This document shows positions 26,204 to 35,800 of a stretch of DNA of 64,000 bases, piece by piece (within the stretch, counting starts at the first letter, position 1; the number at the start of each line of letters is the position of its first letter). The notes beneath the pieces were generated by a model. That model was given only the letters and a program-made list of their open reading frames with translations. It was not told the DNA's origin and searched no databases. The translations under genes and the position numbers were made by a program. The DNA comes from Paenibacillus durus (GTDB lineage Bacteria; Bacillota; Bacilli; Paenibacillales; Paenibacillaceae), in the NCBI RefSeq assembly GCF_000756615.1, contig NZ_CP009288.1:4030001-4094000 (forward strand). Reading direction: 5' to 3'.

Positions 26204-26389
26204 TTACTTCGTGCCCTCTTCCGCCGGGAATGTCTTATAAATACCTACGCCAATCAGCGCGTACGTCACGATATCAACCGCCGACTGATACACGCCGGCC
26301 TCCGGAGCCACTCCGTACTTAACGAGTAGTTGATACGTCAGGCCTGCCACCGCTGCGATAAATACCGGATTCAATAAACGTTTCTTCAT
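26204..26389 (-). CDS. Phage holin, small two-segment type
   Basis: 61 aa. Two hydrophobic segments (about 8-23 and 38-52) separated by GVAPEAGVYQ, with a charged C-terminus (FPAEEGTK). Last gene of the leftward late operon, directly downstream of the amidase, the usual lysis-cassette position. Makes membrane lesions that release or trigger the amidase. Confidence 0.75.
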   Translation of the reverse strand: MKKRLLNPVFIAAVAGLTYQLLVKYGVAPEAGVYQSAVDIVTYALIGVGIYKTFPAEEGTK

Positions 26390-26391
26390 TA

Positions 26392-27093
26392 TTATTTCGC
26401 TCCTTTAGCTTTCGCTTTAATTGTCGTTACGCTTGCCGTCTTGCTAACGTTATCCCACGCAATAGCCGCTCCAAGCTTATCCGCAACCTCACGCAGCGGA
26501 ACGTACACCGTCCCGTCAATCAATACGCCACCCTTCGACTTCACGCCGTTAATCTTAACGTTGGCCTTATCGACTTTCACGTCGTCATCGATCTCCTTCA
26601 CATTTAATATAGCGTCAACCTTCGCCTTAAACTCCGCCCATCCCGTCCACTTTCCGCCGTCATACATTAAGCGCGGGCAGACTTTGCCGGACCAATCGTA
26701 GTGTCGGCGCAGTCGGTCAACGCCCCAGCCGCGCTCTTTTAACATACCGGCCACAAGCGTAGCCGCGTTATCGAGCGTCTTCGCGTAATCGCCGCTCTCG
26801 CAGATTTCAACGCCGATCGACGTACGGTTTCCGCTGCGCAATCCGCTACCGTCGCCCGCGTGCCAAGCGCACTCATTCAGCGGAATTGCTTCGATTGCCT
26901 CTGCGCTGTCGATTACGATGTGGAACGATGCCTGCCGCGTGTTCGAGCCGTTCGCTAACCATGCGCGCTCGCCGGCGGCGCTACTTGACGGATTACCCGT
27001 GTTGTGTATCGTGATAGTTTGCGCGGTCATAGCGAGGCCCGGCCGCCGATTACACGCTGTCGTCTTCGGAATATAGTCCTTGCGGTAATTCAT
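26392..27093 (-). CDS. Endolysin: N-acetylmuramoyl-L-alanine amidase with copper-amine-oxidase-N-like domain
   Basis: 233 aa. Amidase_2 domain (about 1-160): zinc ligands in TIHNTGN, SFHIVID and RRHYDWSGKVCPRLM, plus SIGVEICESGDY. The C-terminus (VKINGVKSKGGVLIDGTVYV..REVADKLGAAIAWDN) is a Cu_amine_oxidN1-type module often used as wall binding in Paenibacillus. No signal peptide, so it depends on a holin. Start ATG follows AAAGGAGT. Confidence 0.9.
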   Translation of the reverse strand: MNYRKDYIPKTTACNRRPGLAMTAQTITIHNTGNPSSSAAGERAWLANGSNTRQASFHIVIDSAEAIEAIPLNECAWHAGDGSGLRSGNRTSIGVEICESGDYAKTLDNAATLVAGMLKERGWGVDRLRRHYDWSGKVCPRLMYDGGKWTGWAEFKAKVDAILNVKEIDDDVKVDKANVKINGVKSKGGVLIDGTVYVPLREVADKLGAAIAWDNVSKTASVTTIKAKAKGAK

Positions 27094-27097
27094 ATCG

Positions 27098-27304
27098 TTA
27101 CTCCTTTCCGCGCGGAAAACGTTCTTTCATTTCCCGCAGCTCTCCGATGATTACGTCGTACTTATCGCTAAACTTATCGAGTAGGTCCTGCAGGCGTCCC
27201 TCGCGTTTGCTATTCGTCTTCATCACGTAGATGAGCAGCCAAACGAAAAGGACCGCGAACGGTCCCTGCGTTAAGAAATATTTCAATACGTCAGCCTCCG
27301 TCAT
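27098..27304 (-). CDS. BhlA/UviB-like holin-related protein
   Basis: 68 aa. One N-terminal membrane segment (GPFAVLFVWLLIYVMKTN) and a charged coiled coil (REGRLQDLLDKFSDKYDVII..ELREMKERF), the BhlA/UviB plan. A second holin or a spanin-like regulator in the lysis cassette. Start overlaps the stop of the upstream gene. Confidence 0.8.
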   Translation of the reverse strand: MTEADVLKYFLTQGPFAVLFVWLLIYVMKTNSKREGRLQDLLDKFSDKYDVIIGELREMKERFPRGKE

Positions 27305-27489
27305 TAAGCGGCCCCCTCCGTTTCGTAATCCGCGAGCGCTCGGCCAATCTCGTCATCGAGCGACCGTAGAACGGATAGGCGCTGCCCCTCCGTCGGCAAA
27401 ACCGCCAGCACCGCGCTAATGGTTGCGGACAGTTCAGCGGCGGGATTAGCGGTATCAATTGTGCATTCGAGTAGTGCGCGTGCTTTCAT
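27304..27489 (-). CDS. Small phage protein upstream of lysis cassette
   Basis: 61 aa, acidic, helical, beginning MKARALLECTIDTANPAAEL and ending DDEIGRALADYETEGAA. Shares one base with the BhlA-like gene. Family not recognised. Confidence 0.55.
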   Translation of the reverse strand: MKARALLECTIDTANPAAELSATISAVLAVLPTEGQRLSVLRSLDDEIGRALADYETEGAA

Positions 27490-27506
27490 TTCATTACGTC
27501 CTTTCT

Positions 27507-29747
27507 TTACGCCGGTATGTTTACGATAGCCAACTGCGCCCCGGTTGCGCTGAACATCTTGAGGTTGCGTGTCGACGGGTCAAACGTAATATTTGTCGCT
27601 GCGATTGAGCGGTCGGCCTTGTTGCTAAGAGCGGCTGATAGCGTCGATACATCGCCCGCCAGCGCATCGAGTGCGGTAAAGTTAGCGACCGGCACACCGT
27701 TAAAGTCGAACGCACTAACGCCAGACCCGACCGCTACCGTATGCGTAATCGGGAAGTCCTCTACGTTTGCTTCCCCGCCGAGTACGACCGTCGGACCCGC
27801 GAGTACAAGGAGCCCGGACGATGCCGCTACATTCAGGCGGCCATCACTTCCGCTGACCACGCCGCTCTTACCGCCGGTCGCTCCGTAGAAGCGTAGCTCC
27901 TGCGTGCCGAATCCGTCATTCGTATCGATTGAAATGCGCCGGGTTCCGCTACCGTCAAACGAGCGTAAGCCGTCCGCATTCAAGACGATTTTACGTGTCG
28001 ACGTAGCGGTCTGAATTGCAGCACCCGTAATCGTACCGCCGCTTATGTTCGTACCCGTAATTGACGACGCGCTGATAAATCCGCTAAACTCTCCGCTTGT
28101 CGCCCGCATGTTGCCGGACGAGTCCACCGTAAAGACTCCGTTACCGACGTTAATCGACGAGCCGGTTATAGCGCCGTTCGTGAAGTTGGACGAGAAGATA
28201 TTCGCAGAGTTCGCGGTCAGGCGGTTCGCCGTTACGTTACCTTGCATATCAACGCGGAACGGTGCGCTGTTAAAGTCCGAGTGTCCGGCCGCGATTCCGT
28301 TCGTGTTGATCTGCGTAACGTTGTTTCCGGAGCCGATCAGCATTGACACGAAATTACCGAACTGGCCGATAACCTGTTCCGCTGCTATGCCGTTCGCGGT
28401 AATCGCGGTACGGGCCGTTGCTCCTCCGTCCGTTGAGATAACGATACCGTTCGAAGTTAAGAGTACGAGGTCGTCCGCATCCGCCGTCGATTGCAGAACG
28501 ATTCCGCGCGTATCGTACTTGACCTGCGTTTTACTTGCGTTGACTTCGTTGACGGCCAGACGCGCAAACTCCTCGAACGCTTCCGCCCGGATACGGCCGC
28601 CGCTGAATACGGACTCAACCGCTCGCCGCCCCGCCTCCAAGTCCGCAATAATCTGAGCATAGTCCCGTCGCATGACGTTAGCTACCGTTACCTGCGAGTG
28701 TTGGTCGCGAGCGTACGGATACTCCGTCAATTCCGTTATTCGCGCGGTTATTCCGCTCAGCTCCATGTCCGGGTCAATCAGCGTAACGGTATCGCCGAGG
28801 CCCGGCGCAGGCTCCGTTTTGTCCAGCTTGAATAAGTCCGCCGCGCTAACGGATACCTCCAACGCCGGCACATCCCGCTCGGCCAACCTCTTCCGCGCTG
28901 CTTCGAGCAGTTTCAGCGGATCGGTAACGTCCTGCTCCGAAAGCACATCGTCATAAAACGGCACGCTATCGCTGGTCCATACGGACGCGTACGGGGAGAC
29001 AAGGTAGTTCACCTGTAGGACTCCGTTAACGATCGCGCCCGGTATCGCTTCAAGCCGCGCACGCTCCTCCGCAGTCAATATCGACGCAGGCTGACCGATC
29101 CATGTGCGCGAATCTTTCATCTCCGCGAACAGCCGAGTACACAGCGATTCCCCGCTGTCCGTGAGCGTTGAGCTTACGATATTTTTGCCGACGCGATACT
29201 GTAGGGCCGCCGATGCGTTGCCGGTTCGTTTACGGAGATGCAGCGTAAAGTTATCCGGATCGACTTCGGCTCCGAACGCGTTAATAACGTAGTTAAGCGC
29301 CTCCAAGCAGTTTCCGCGCCCGAAGTCCTTGACGTCTACGAGGTCGAACGTATCGTCAACGGAGAAAACGAAGCGCCCGCCCGTTACGGACTGGATAAGC
29401 GCTGTTAATTGCGTGATATGGATGCCGTAGGCTTCGTCAATGTAGGATGCGTACGGAAATTTGTAATCCGCGAGCTTGAACATTACGTGTGAGCACGAAA
29501 TTTGAGCGGTCAGCTTGCGGCCGTCTCGCGTCCGTTGCCGCGAGTTAATGACGTAATACTGGCCGCGCTCATCCATGACGTGACCCTTGAGCGGAAGCTT
29601 TTCGCGGTAGTCGGCGGACGTCATCGGCACTGAAAACGTTAACGAATAGTCCGCATTAATCCGCCGTGTCCGCGTGATATCGTAAGCGTCAACGAGGACG
29701 CCGATACGCTGGCGGTTTTTATCGTACGATTGTAGATATTGCGTCAA
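27507..29747 (-). CDS. Tail-associated lysin/spike protein (prophage tail endopeptidase-like)
   Basis: 746 aa. N-terminal 340 residues match the phage minor structural protein (Prophage_tail) fold: YDITRTRRINADYSLTFSVP, GQYYVINSRQRTRDGRKLTA, HVMFKLADYKFPYASYIDEA. The C-terminal half is a Gly/Asn/Thr/Ser-rich beta region with repeated GS..I..GN.VF.VDSSGN units, ending in a coiled-coil-like stretch (LDALAGDVSTLSAALSNKAD). Baseplate hub plus receptor-binding part. Confidence 0.85.
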   Translation of the reverse strand: MTQYLQSYDKNRQRIGVLVDAYDITRTRRINADYSLTFSVPMTSADYREKLPLKGHVMDERGQYYVINSRQRTRDGRKLTAQISCSHVMFKLADYKFPYASYIDEAYGIHITQLTALIQSVTGGRFVFSVDDTFDLVDVKDFGRGNCLEALNYVINAFGAEVDPDNFTLHLRKRTGNASAALQYRVGKNIVSSTLTDSGESLCTRLFAEMKDSRTWIGQPASILTAEERARLEAIPGAIVNGVLQVNYLVSPYASVWTSDSVPFYDDVLSEQDVTDPLKLLEAARKRLAERDVPALEVSVSAADLFKLDKTEPAPGLGDTVTLIDPDMELSGITARITELTEYPYARDQHSQVTVANVMRRDYAQIIADLEAGRRAVESVFSGGRIRAEAFEEFARLAVNEVNASKTQVKYDTRGIVLQSTADADDLVLLTSNGIVISTDGGATARTAITANGIAAEQVIGQFGNFVSMLIGSGNNVTQINTNGIAAGHSDFNSAPFRVDMQGNVTANRLTANSANIFSSNFTNGAITGSSINVGNGVFTVDSSGNMRATSGEFSGFISASSITGTNISGGTITGAAIQTATSTRKIVLNADGLRSFDGSGTRRISIDTNDGFGTQELRFYGATGGKSGVVSGSDGRLNVAASSGLLVLAGPTVVLGGEANVEDFPITHTVAVGSGVSAFDFNGVPVANFTALDALAGDVSTLSAALSNKADRSIAATNITFDPSTRNLKMFSATGAQLAIVNIPA

Positions 29748-29759
29748 GCTGCGCCCTCC

Positions 29760-30278
29760 TTAGTACAGATATTTATCGCGATGAGTGATGCGGGCTCGGA
29801 CACTGCGGACACCCTCTCCGTCTGTGTACGTGACCAAATTCGTTCCGTTAATGAGCGCCAGGAAATCGCCATCCGTCAAGTACAGCGCATTATCCCCGTT
29901 GATAGTGACGGTCTTGCGGGCGCAGTCAATGACGATCTTGTCGCCCGGAGCGAATCCACCGCTAAACGTAACGGCGTCCGTATGGGTGTAGCGTACGCCC
30001 GCTTCGAACTCCGTAAGCAAATCGTAGACGGCAGCTATCATTAGCTCGCGGGTCATTGGCGCATCAAATTCCGTCGTAAATTCGTACGTGGCGCCGAACG
30101 GAATATCGCGTACCATTTCCGCTGCTGCCTCCGTTGTAAACTCGTACGCTACCGAGATAGGAAATTCGAGTGACATGTGCGAGCCAACCTCCGTCACGAT
30201 ATCGAATGTCAGCGCGAAATAGAGTTCGACGGAATACGGGCGGTCGAATGGTAAACGGTTAAAAGCGCCACCAAACAT
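29760..30278 (-). CDS. Tail component with four 20-residue repeats
   Basis: 172 aa. After a 21-residue start it has four consecutive 20-aa repeats (about 22-101) of the form xxxYEFTTExxAxMxRxxxx, for example SVAYEFTTEAAAEMVRDIPF and GATYEFTTEFDAPMTRELMI. The last 70 residues (GGFAPGDKIVIDCARKTVTI, GDNALYLTDGDFLALINGTN) are a siphovirus distal-tail C-terminal beta domain. Start overlaps the stop of the CD1375-like gene (TAATG). Confidence 0.7.
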   Translation of the reverse strand: MFGGAFNRLPFDRPYSVELYFALTFDIVTEVGSHMSLEFPISVAYEFTTEAAAEMVRDIPFGATYEFTTEFDAPMTRELMIAAVYDLLTEFEAGVRYTHTDAVTFSGGFAPGDKIVIDCARKTVTINGDNALYLTDGDFLALINGTNLVTYTDGEGVRSVRARITHRDKYLY

Positions 30279-30391
30279 TATTGCGCCACCTCCTCCGTCA
30301 GTAGGCCCGCTACCGCATCGCGTAGACCAGCCGGAACGTTGTCAAGCGTTTTGTACCCTTTGCGGATCAAGTCCGCGTACACCTTAGCCAT
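30278..30391 (-). CDS. CD1375-like small phage protein
   Basis: 37 aa: MAKVYADLIRKGYKTLDNVP, then AGLRDAVAGLLTEEVAQ. Matches the short CD1375 family found beside tail-fibre genes of Firmicutes phages. GGAGGTGC stands before the ATG; both ends overlap neighbouring genes. Confidence 0.75.
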   Translation of the reverse strand: MAKVYADLIRKGYKTLDNVPAGLRDAVAGLLTEEVAQ

Positions 30392-30813
30392 TACGCAGCA
30401 CCTCCTTGTAGTGCAATTAATTGTTCGTATACGTCAGTGAGCGCGAGTTGAACGTTAGTTGTCTCCGTTTGGGCCGCGAGGAGCTGTTCGTAAGTGTCCG
30501 CTAAAGCGATTTGTGTATTCGTTAGCTCCGTTTCGGACGCGTCAAGGCGCTGCTGCAGTTGCTCGATCTCGGTCGGGTGGTTATCGGAACCAACAACATA
30601 CCATCCGCGATCAGGGCCGTATTCTACATCAAGTTCCACCGTTTCCGCACCCTCCGGTAATGGGTTGATGACGCGATCCTCGTATACATCTTCCTGCGTT
30701 ACATTGCCTTCTTGGTCATACTCCGCCGGAGTGACTAGTACCTTAACAACTTGCTCGTCCCAAGGCCCGATGTTAATGATCTGATCATTTAATCGTAAGC
30801 ATGTTTTTATCAT
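30391..30813 (-). CDS. Phage protein with C-terminal coiled coil (tail-fibre accessory)
   Basis: About 140 aa. N-terminal beta region (MIKTCLRLNDQIINIGPWDE; YGPDRGWYVVGSDNHP) followed by a Gln/Thr-rich coiled coil with an internal repeat (ALADTYEQLLAAQTETTNVQ and LALTDVYEQLIALQG). ATG 30813 chosen for GGGTGG upstream. XkdW-like position, between the fibre and CD1375-like genes. Confidence 0.65.
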   Translation of the reverse strand: MIKTCLRLNDQIINIGPWDEQVVKVLVTPAEYDQEGNVTQEDVYEDRVINPLPEGAETVELDVEYGPDRGWYVVGSDNHPTEIEQLQQRLDASETELTNTQIALADTYEQLLAAQTETTNVQLALTDVYEQLIALQGGAA

Positions 30814-31853
30814 TTTGCCACCCACCCCGTATTCCCGCTGCCGGATTGTTTTACATAAAGCGTTGTACTAGCGCCGCCGTCCGTTCGAGCATATAGCGTG
30901 CCCACCGGAGCCGTTACACTGCCCTCAGGTGATCCATTTCCTTTCTTGTATAGCAGGCTCCCAGCATGCCATAACTCATTGGTTTCCCAGTTGCAAATCC
31001 CTTGGTTGTTGGAGTCCCCGAGCTGCACGGTATTTCCGTTATAATGATTGATAATAACCGTTTTGCCTGTCCCGTCAGCGGTTCTAGCCTTGAGCTGCCC
31101 TCCAAACCCAAAGACAAGGGCCGAAATCCCTTCGTACGGAACTTCTCGACCTGCCCAGTTAGAAATGCCCTGATTGTTACTGTCGCCAATGCGGATAGAG
31201 TTTCCGTTGTATTGATCAACTAACACGCAATCCGAACCTCCCGATGTCTTCGCTCGGATTTGTGCCCCATACCCCATTGGCAGAACGGAATCGCCCTCTT
31301 TATAATACTGGGTATGTGGATCGCTCTCAGCCTTATGCGTGGTTATTGCGCCATCCACCGTATCCTTTCGGGCGATATCCGCCGCCGCTGACGGGGCAGC
31401 TACTTGGGCGCGACCATTAGCATCCCGCTGAATTAGCGTATTGACGGTTGAGGCTGTTGCAGCGGGCAGTTGCGCGATAGGTACTTTAGTGTCTGTACCA
31501 AGCGTAGCTATGCCGTTTGTTGCGCCTTTCTGAGCGATGATGTCGTTTATGTTCCCGCGAAACGCCTCGTGATCTGCGGCCGTAAAATACCGCGCCACCT
31601 TCGTACCTACCGCCCACGATTTCGCAGTTGTTCCGCCGAATCCGCGCGTTACTCCCGTCAGATTATTCCCGCTCTTACCCGTATACAACACCGTTTCCGC
31701 CGTCTCATCCGTTCCCAGCGTTACAATATTCGGAGCGCCCGGTAGTACCACCCCGTTTACGACCGTGATAGCCGTATCAGTGTCCGTAATCGCCGCTGAC
31801 AATTCCGTTACCTGCGAGTTAGGCGACGCGGGATACATCGTTTGTTGCGTCAT
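30810..31853 (-). CDS. Tail fibre / receptor-binding protein
   Basis: 347 aa. N-terminal collar-like part (TELSAAITDTDTAITVVNGV; VTRGFGGTTAKSWAVGTKVA), then a beta-rich shaft with paired repeats QYNGNSIRIGDSNNQGISNW and HYNGNTVQLGDSNNQGICNW, each followed by a FG(G/A).L.A(R/K)T block, and the tip GTLYARTDGGASTTLYVKQS. Probably trimeric fibre. Four-base overlap with the next gene. Confidence 0.8.
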   Translation of the reverse strand: MTQQTMYPASPNSQVTELSAAITDTDTAITVVNGVVLPGAPNIVTLGTDETAETVLYTGKSGNNLTGVTRGFGGTTAKSWAVGTKVARYFTAADHEAFRGNINDIIAQKGATNGIATLGTDTKVPIAQLPAATASTVNTLIQRDANGRAQVAAPSAAADIARKDTVDGAITTHKAESDPHTQYYKEGDSVLPMGYGAQIRAKTSGGSDCVLVDQYNGNSIRIGDSNNQGISNWAGREVPYEGISALVFGFGGQLKARTADGTGKTVIINHYNGNTVQLGDSNNQGICNWETNELWHAGSLLYKKGNGSPEGSVTAPVGTLYARTDGGASTTLYVKQSGSGNTGWVAK

Positions 31854-31873
31854 CTAAGCGTTACCTCCTTCCG

Positions 31874-32278
31874 TTATTGTGCGAATCTAACAAGCGTCGA
31901 TCCCGCCAGAAATTTCGGCGTATCTCCCACGAGCACGGAGCGCTGATTCGCCAACGCCTGCGAACACAGTAGATTACCGCCCGTAGATGCCGTCCGCAGC
32001 CCAACGTGTGTTACGAGCCCCCAGTCCGCCGTCGCAATCGGAAACGCCACGTCAGCCGACGATTTTACCGTCATCTTTCCGCCTTCAACCGCTGCGGCTC
32101 CGAACGCTATCGCCTGCCGAGCGTATGCCCCGCCGCTTACCTCTGTTCCGGTGTCGGCCGCTGTTGGGTCCGACGTGTAAAGCGCCAGATAAACAGTTCC
32201 GGGCGGTGTCCATGTTGCGTTGCGGAACGCCTGATTGAGTAGAGCCGCGCTAAGGTAATTCGAAATTTGCATCGCCAT
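31874..32278 (-). CDS. Phage tail fibre-like protein
   Basis: 134 aa. LSAALLNQAFRNATWTPPGT and YLALYTSDPTAADTGTEVSG match a small tail-fibre family seen in siphophages (also mycobacteriophage minor tail subunits). Ends KFLAGSTLVRFAQ. Follows Dit in the leftward operon. Confidence 0.7.
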   Translation of the reverse strand: MAMQISNYLSAALLNQAFRNATWTPPGTVYLALYTSDPTAADTGTEVSGGAYARQAIAFGAAAVEGGKMTVKSSADVAFPIATADWGLVTHVGLRTASTGGNLLCSQALANQRSVLVGDTPKFLAGSTLVRFAQ

Positions 32279-32302
32279 TTAATCGTTCTCCTTTTAGCGC
32301 AA

Positions 32303-32335
32303 CAAAAATACGCCCGGCTGTAGTGACCGAGCGCC
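32303..32335 (-). terminator. Hairpin with T-run between Dit and tail-fibre genes
   Basis: Minus strand GCGCTCGG pairs with CCGGGCGT (G-U allowed only on this strand), followed by ATTTTTGT. Confidence 0.6.
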
Positions 32336-32349
32336 TATCCGCGCGCTGT

Positions 32350-32895
32350 TTATTCGATTTCGTATTCGTTCTTAATCGTAAAGCCGTAAATCGTATTACT
32401 CCCCGTATTAGTCAACGTGATTACCGGTTCCGCCGGAACATCCGCCGCTGACGTAATCGACACGGACTGCGGCGAGTTCGTTATCGTAAATTCCGTTACG
32501 ACTTCGCTGCCGGTCGGCCACGGATCATTCATGCGCAGACTTACGTCTATCAGCCGCGAGCCTGTAGCGCCGAGTGCCAGCGTTCCCGCGTAAGTCGCGC
32601 GGTAATACTTACCGGGCATGTCGTTAAATTCGAGCGTAATCTCGCCGCGCTTGGCGTTAAACGTACGCGCAAGGTACGCGACTGTCCGATGAAAGTCCGC
32701 GCCGCTAACCGTAATCTCGAACGTCAGGCCGAGCGTCCGCGCTCCGTAAGACCCGCCGAAATCGATAACGCCGTCCGTGCCCGCGATTTTAACCGTGTTG
32801 TCATCCGTTTCCGGAAGGACCGGGAGCTTGCGTTCGAAAAGTGAAGCTCCCTGCGTAGATAACCAAACACCGTTTACCGCAACGTCGTACGTCAC
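32350..32895 (-). CDS. Distal tail protein (Dit)
   Basis: 181 aa. Siphovirus tail component: YDVAVNGVWLSTQGASLFER, GTDGVIDFGGSYGARTLGLT, HRTVAYLARTFNAKRGEITL, SRLIDVSLRMNDPWP. Forms the hub ring between tail tube and tip. Overlaps the tape-measure stop by 4 bp. Confidence 0.85.
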   Translation of the reverse strand: MTYDVAVNGVWLSTQGASLFERKLPVLPETDDNTVKIAGTDGVIDFGGSYGARTLGLTFEITVSGADFHRTVAYLARTFNAKRGEITLEFNDMPGKYYRATYAGTLALGATGSRLIDVSLRMNDPWPTGSEVVTEFTITNSPQSVSITSAADVPAEPVITLTNTGSNTIYGFTIKNEYEIE

Positions 32896-35800
32896 TCTTT
32901 CACCCCCATCGCCTGCAACCGGGACAGTGCGCGAGTTCTTTCGTCATAGAACGTTACAATATCAGCGCGATCATTCAGCGTCACTTCATCCACGCCGAGG
33001 TCAATGTGCTGCGTAATGTACGTCGGGGCCGCCGGACCCGGTGCAGCCAAGCGCGGAACCGCGAGCATATCGAACAAGGCCGCTTGCTGCTGCGGATTCA
33101 GTACGATTTCGCCCGCGTGCGCGATAACTGGAACCGCCTGCCCACGCGCCCCCTGAACGATGCCGCCATCCGCAAAGTACTGCAGCTTTTCTCCGGTATC
33201 TTTCGTAACACCGTACTTAATGCGCAGCTCCTTATTACGGGCGGCCAGCCGTTCCATTTCCGCCGTATTGCCCGCAGCCTTCGCCGCTGCCCATGCGTCC
33301 TTATTGTTGTTGTACTCGGCCAAGTCTAGCGCTTCCTGCGCCTCGGCCTTGGCTGCGGTAACAGACGCCATCTTCGCGTTGTATTCCGTGACGAACACAT
33401 CAAGTCCGCTGAGAATTTCGGCGTTGGCACTTGCAGCAGACGATACGCGGAACGACGCAATCGCGGCCTCAATCGTCTGGATATCGCCGCTGTACGATTC
33501 GAATGCGGCAAGCAGCGCGTCATACTGCGCCTCGGCATCCGCCTTCTCGCGCTCATACGATTTCTCGCGCGCGTCGATTTCCGCCTCGAACGCTTTGGCC
33601 TGCGTATCCTTTTCGTCTGCCAGCGCGGACTTTTGCGATTCGAGTTCGCGTTTGCGGAGGTCGCGTTCATGTTCGAGAATCATCCGGTCGCGTTCTTCGA
33701 TCGTCTTCTCGCGCTCGGCTATACCTTCGGGGCCTACAGCGCTGCCGAGTTCCGCAATGCGGGCGTTCTTCTGCGTGAGCTGCGTTTCGTAGTCCGCATC
33801 CGTATTGAGTTCGGCCTCTTTCGCGAGGAGGTCGTCGATAGCGGCAATCTTAGCGTCCTGAGCGCTGATGTACTCGTCTTTGCGCTTGTTAATCGCTTCG
33901 ATATCCGCATCTTTTGACGCCTCGATTGCGTCAAGTTCCGCTTTCTTTGCCTGCTCGACCGCGTCCTTTTCCGCCTCAACGAGGTCGTTCGCGAGTTCGG
34001 CCGTTTTTTCCGTCAGGTCCTTGCGTGCTGCATACAATTCCTCGTCTGCCTGCGCGTAGAATTCCGAATCCTTAGAGTAGCGGTCACGGACGCGAGCCCA
34101 CGCCGCAATCTTCATCTGCGCGATTTCGGTCTCCGACTTGCCTGCATCAGTCATGCGTCGTTCTTCGGCAGTTATCCACTTCTCGGAGGCTTCGTACTGG
34201 GCCTGCGCTTCCTCTTCCTGCGCGGCGGTTACGTCTTTGCGGGACTGGCGTACTTCTTCGTCGGCCGCCTTGTATTGTTCGGAGTCCTTCTTATACCGAT
34301 TACGGAGACGCGTCCAGCTTGCGAGTTTTGTTTCCGCGATTTGGAGTTCGGTATTTCCGCTATCTTCCATGCGCTTCTCTTCCGCCTCAATCCACGTTGC
34401 CGAAAAGTCGTAGCGCGATTGGACGCTGTCTTCCTGCAGCTTCTTGATTTGGAGCGTAAGGGTACGCGCATCGTCAACGGACTCCTTCAAAAACTGCGCG
34501 TGCTTCTTCCGGAGCGCTTCGTACTTTTTGATTTGCGCATCGGCGGATAAATCGTAAAAGTCCGATTGGAACTGGACGGTCTTGAGGTCGGATTCATACG
34601 CGGCCTTACGCGCTTCGGCTGCGATCTCGGCGGCGGACTTACCGGGCTTTTCTGTTTTCGGCTTCGATGTTCTCTGCTTTTTCGGCTTCGATAAGTCAAC
34701 GCCGGGTCCAGTAGTCTTACCGGAGTAAGCGCCCAAATTACCGCTTGTTAATGCGGACTTCTGCGCTTCTAACTCGTTAAGAGCGGATTGTACCTGATTT
34801 TGCTCAGGGTAGAGGGCGTCGAGGCGCTTCTGTCCTTGGACGTAAATTTTCTCAGCCGCAAGGGAGTCCGGGTCGGTTAGCGCTGAACTTCCAGACGCGC
34901 TGATAACCGCGTTCATCGTTCTCAGCAGCGCTTGGTAGTTTGCGATTTGCGCCTCGATAGCGGCCTTTTGCGCCTTAGTCGTCCGCTCCATCTGTTCGAT
35001 GCGGGCCTTCTCCACTTTTAGCGTACCGTCAAGTAAGCTCCGTTCGGCCCCCGCCTGCTGCTCCGCAAGGTTAATGTTCGTAATGCGGATATTACCCTCT
35101 TCGTCCATAACCGTATGCAGTCCGGGGTATTGCTTAACCAACGCGGCAGTTGCGCTGTGCAATTGCTCCTTTTGGTTGGCATCGAGCCGCTGCGCGCTAG
35201 ACAGCTTTTTATATGTAGCGATATTTGACTCGATCGCGGTCAACCGCTCGTTACTCGCAGCCGCCGCCTGTAAGTTAGCGCGCTCCTCCTGTAGCAACGC
35301 CGGAACTGAATCGTTTATCGCTTTGTTCATCTTCGTGATTCCGCCCGCCGCGGCCTCGCTGCTCGCGTACCCTAAGTCGCGCAGTCTCTTATCCGCGGCG
35401 TCGAGTTCATCGTTCAGCTTGCGCAATTCGGCCGCACCTGCCCGCCAGTCCTGCCCGGTATTTCCGCCTTTCAGGTTCGCAATCCTGCGCTCAATCGCCT
35501 CACGGTCCCGGAGTGCCTGCGTAGTTTCTTCGATTCGGCCGCGTAGGTCTTCGAGGTCGCCCGTTGTACGCATTAATGGCGACTTACTGAGCGCGTCGTT
35601 CAATGACGTTTGTGCTGCCGCAAAGTCTTCCGCTGCCTTTTTCGTTTCTGCATATCTGCCCGCTAGTGCTGCGGCACCGGCTGCTAATGCGGAAATGGCG
35701 ATAGAGATTACGCCAATGATCGGGAGACTTGCCTTAAAAGCGGTCATGCCTGCGGCTGCTACTTCTGAGGTATCCTTTATCGCTTTCAGCGCAATTCTGA

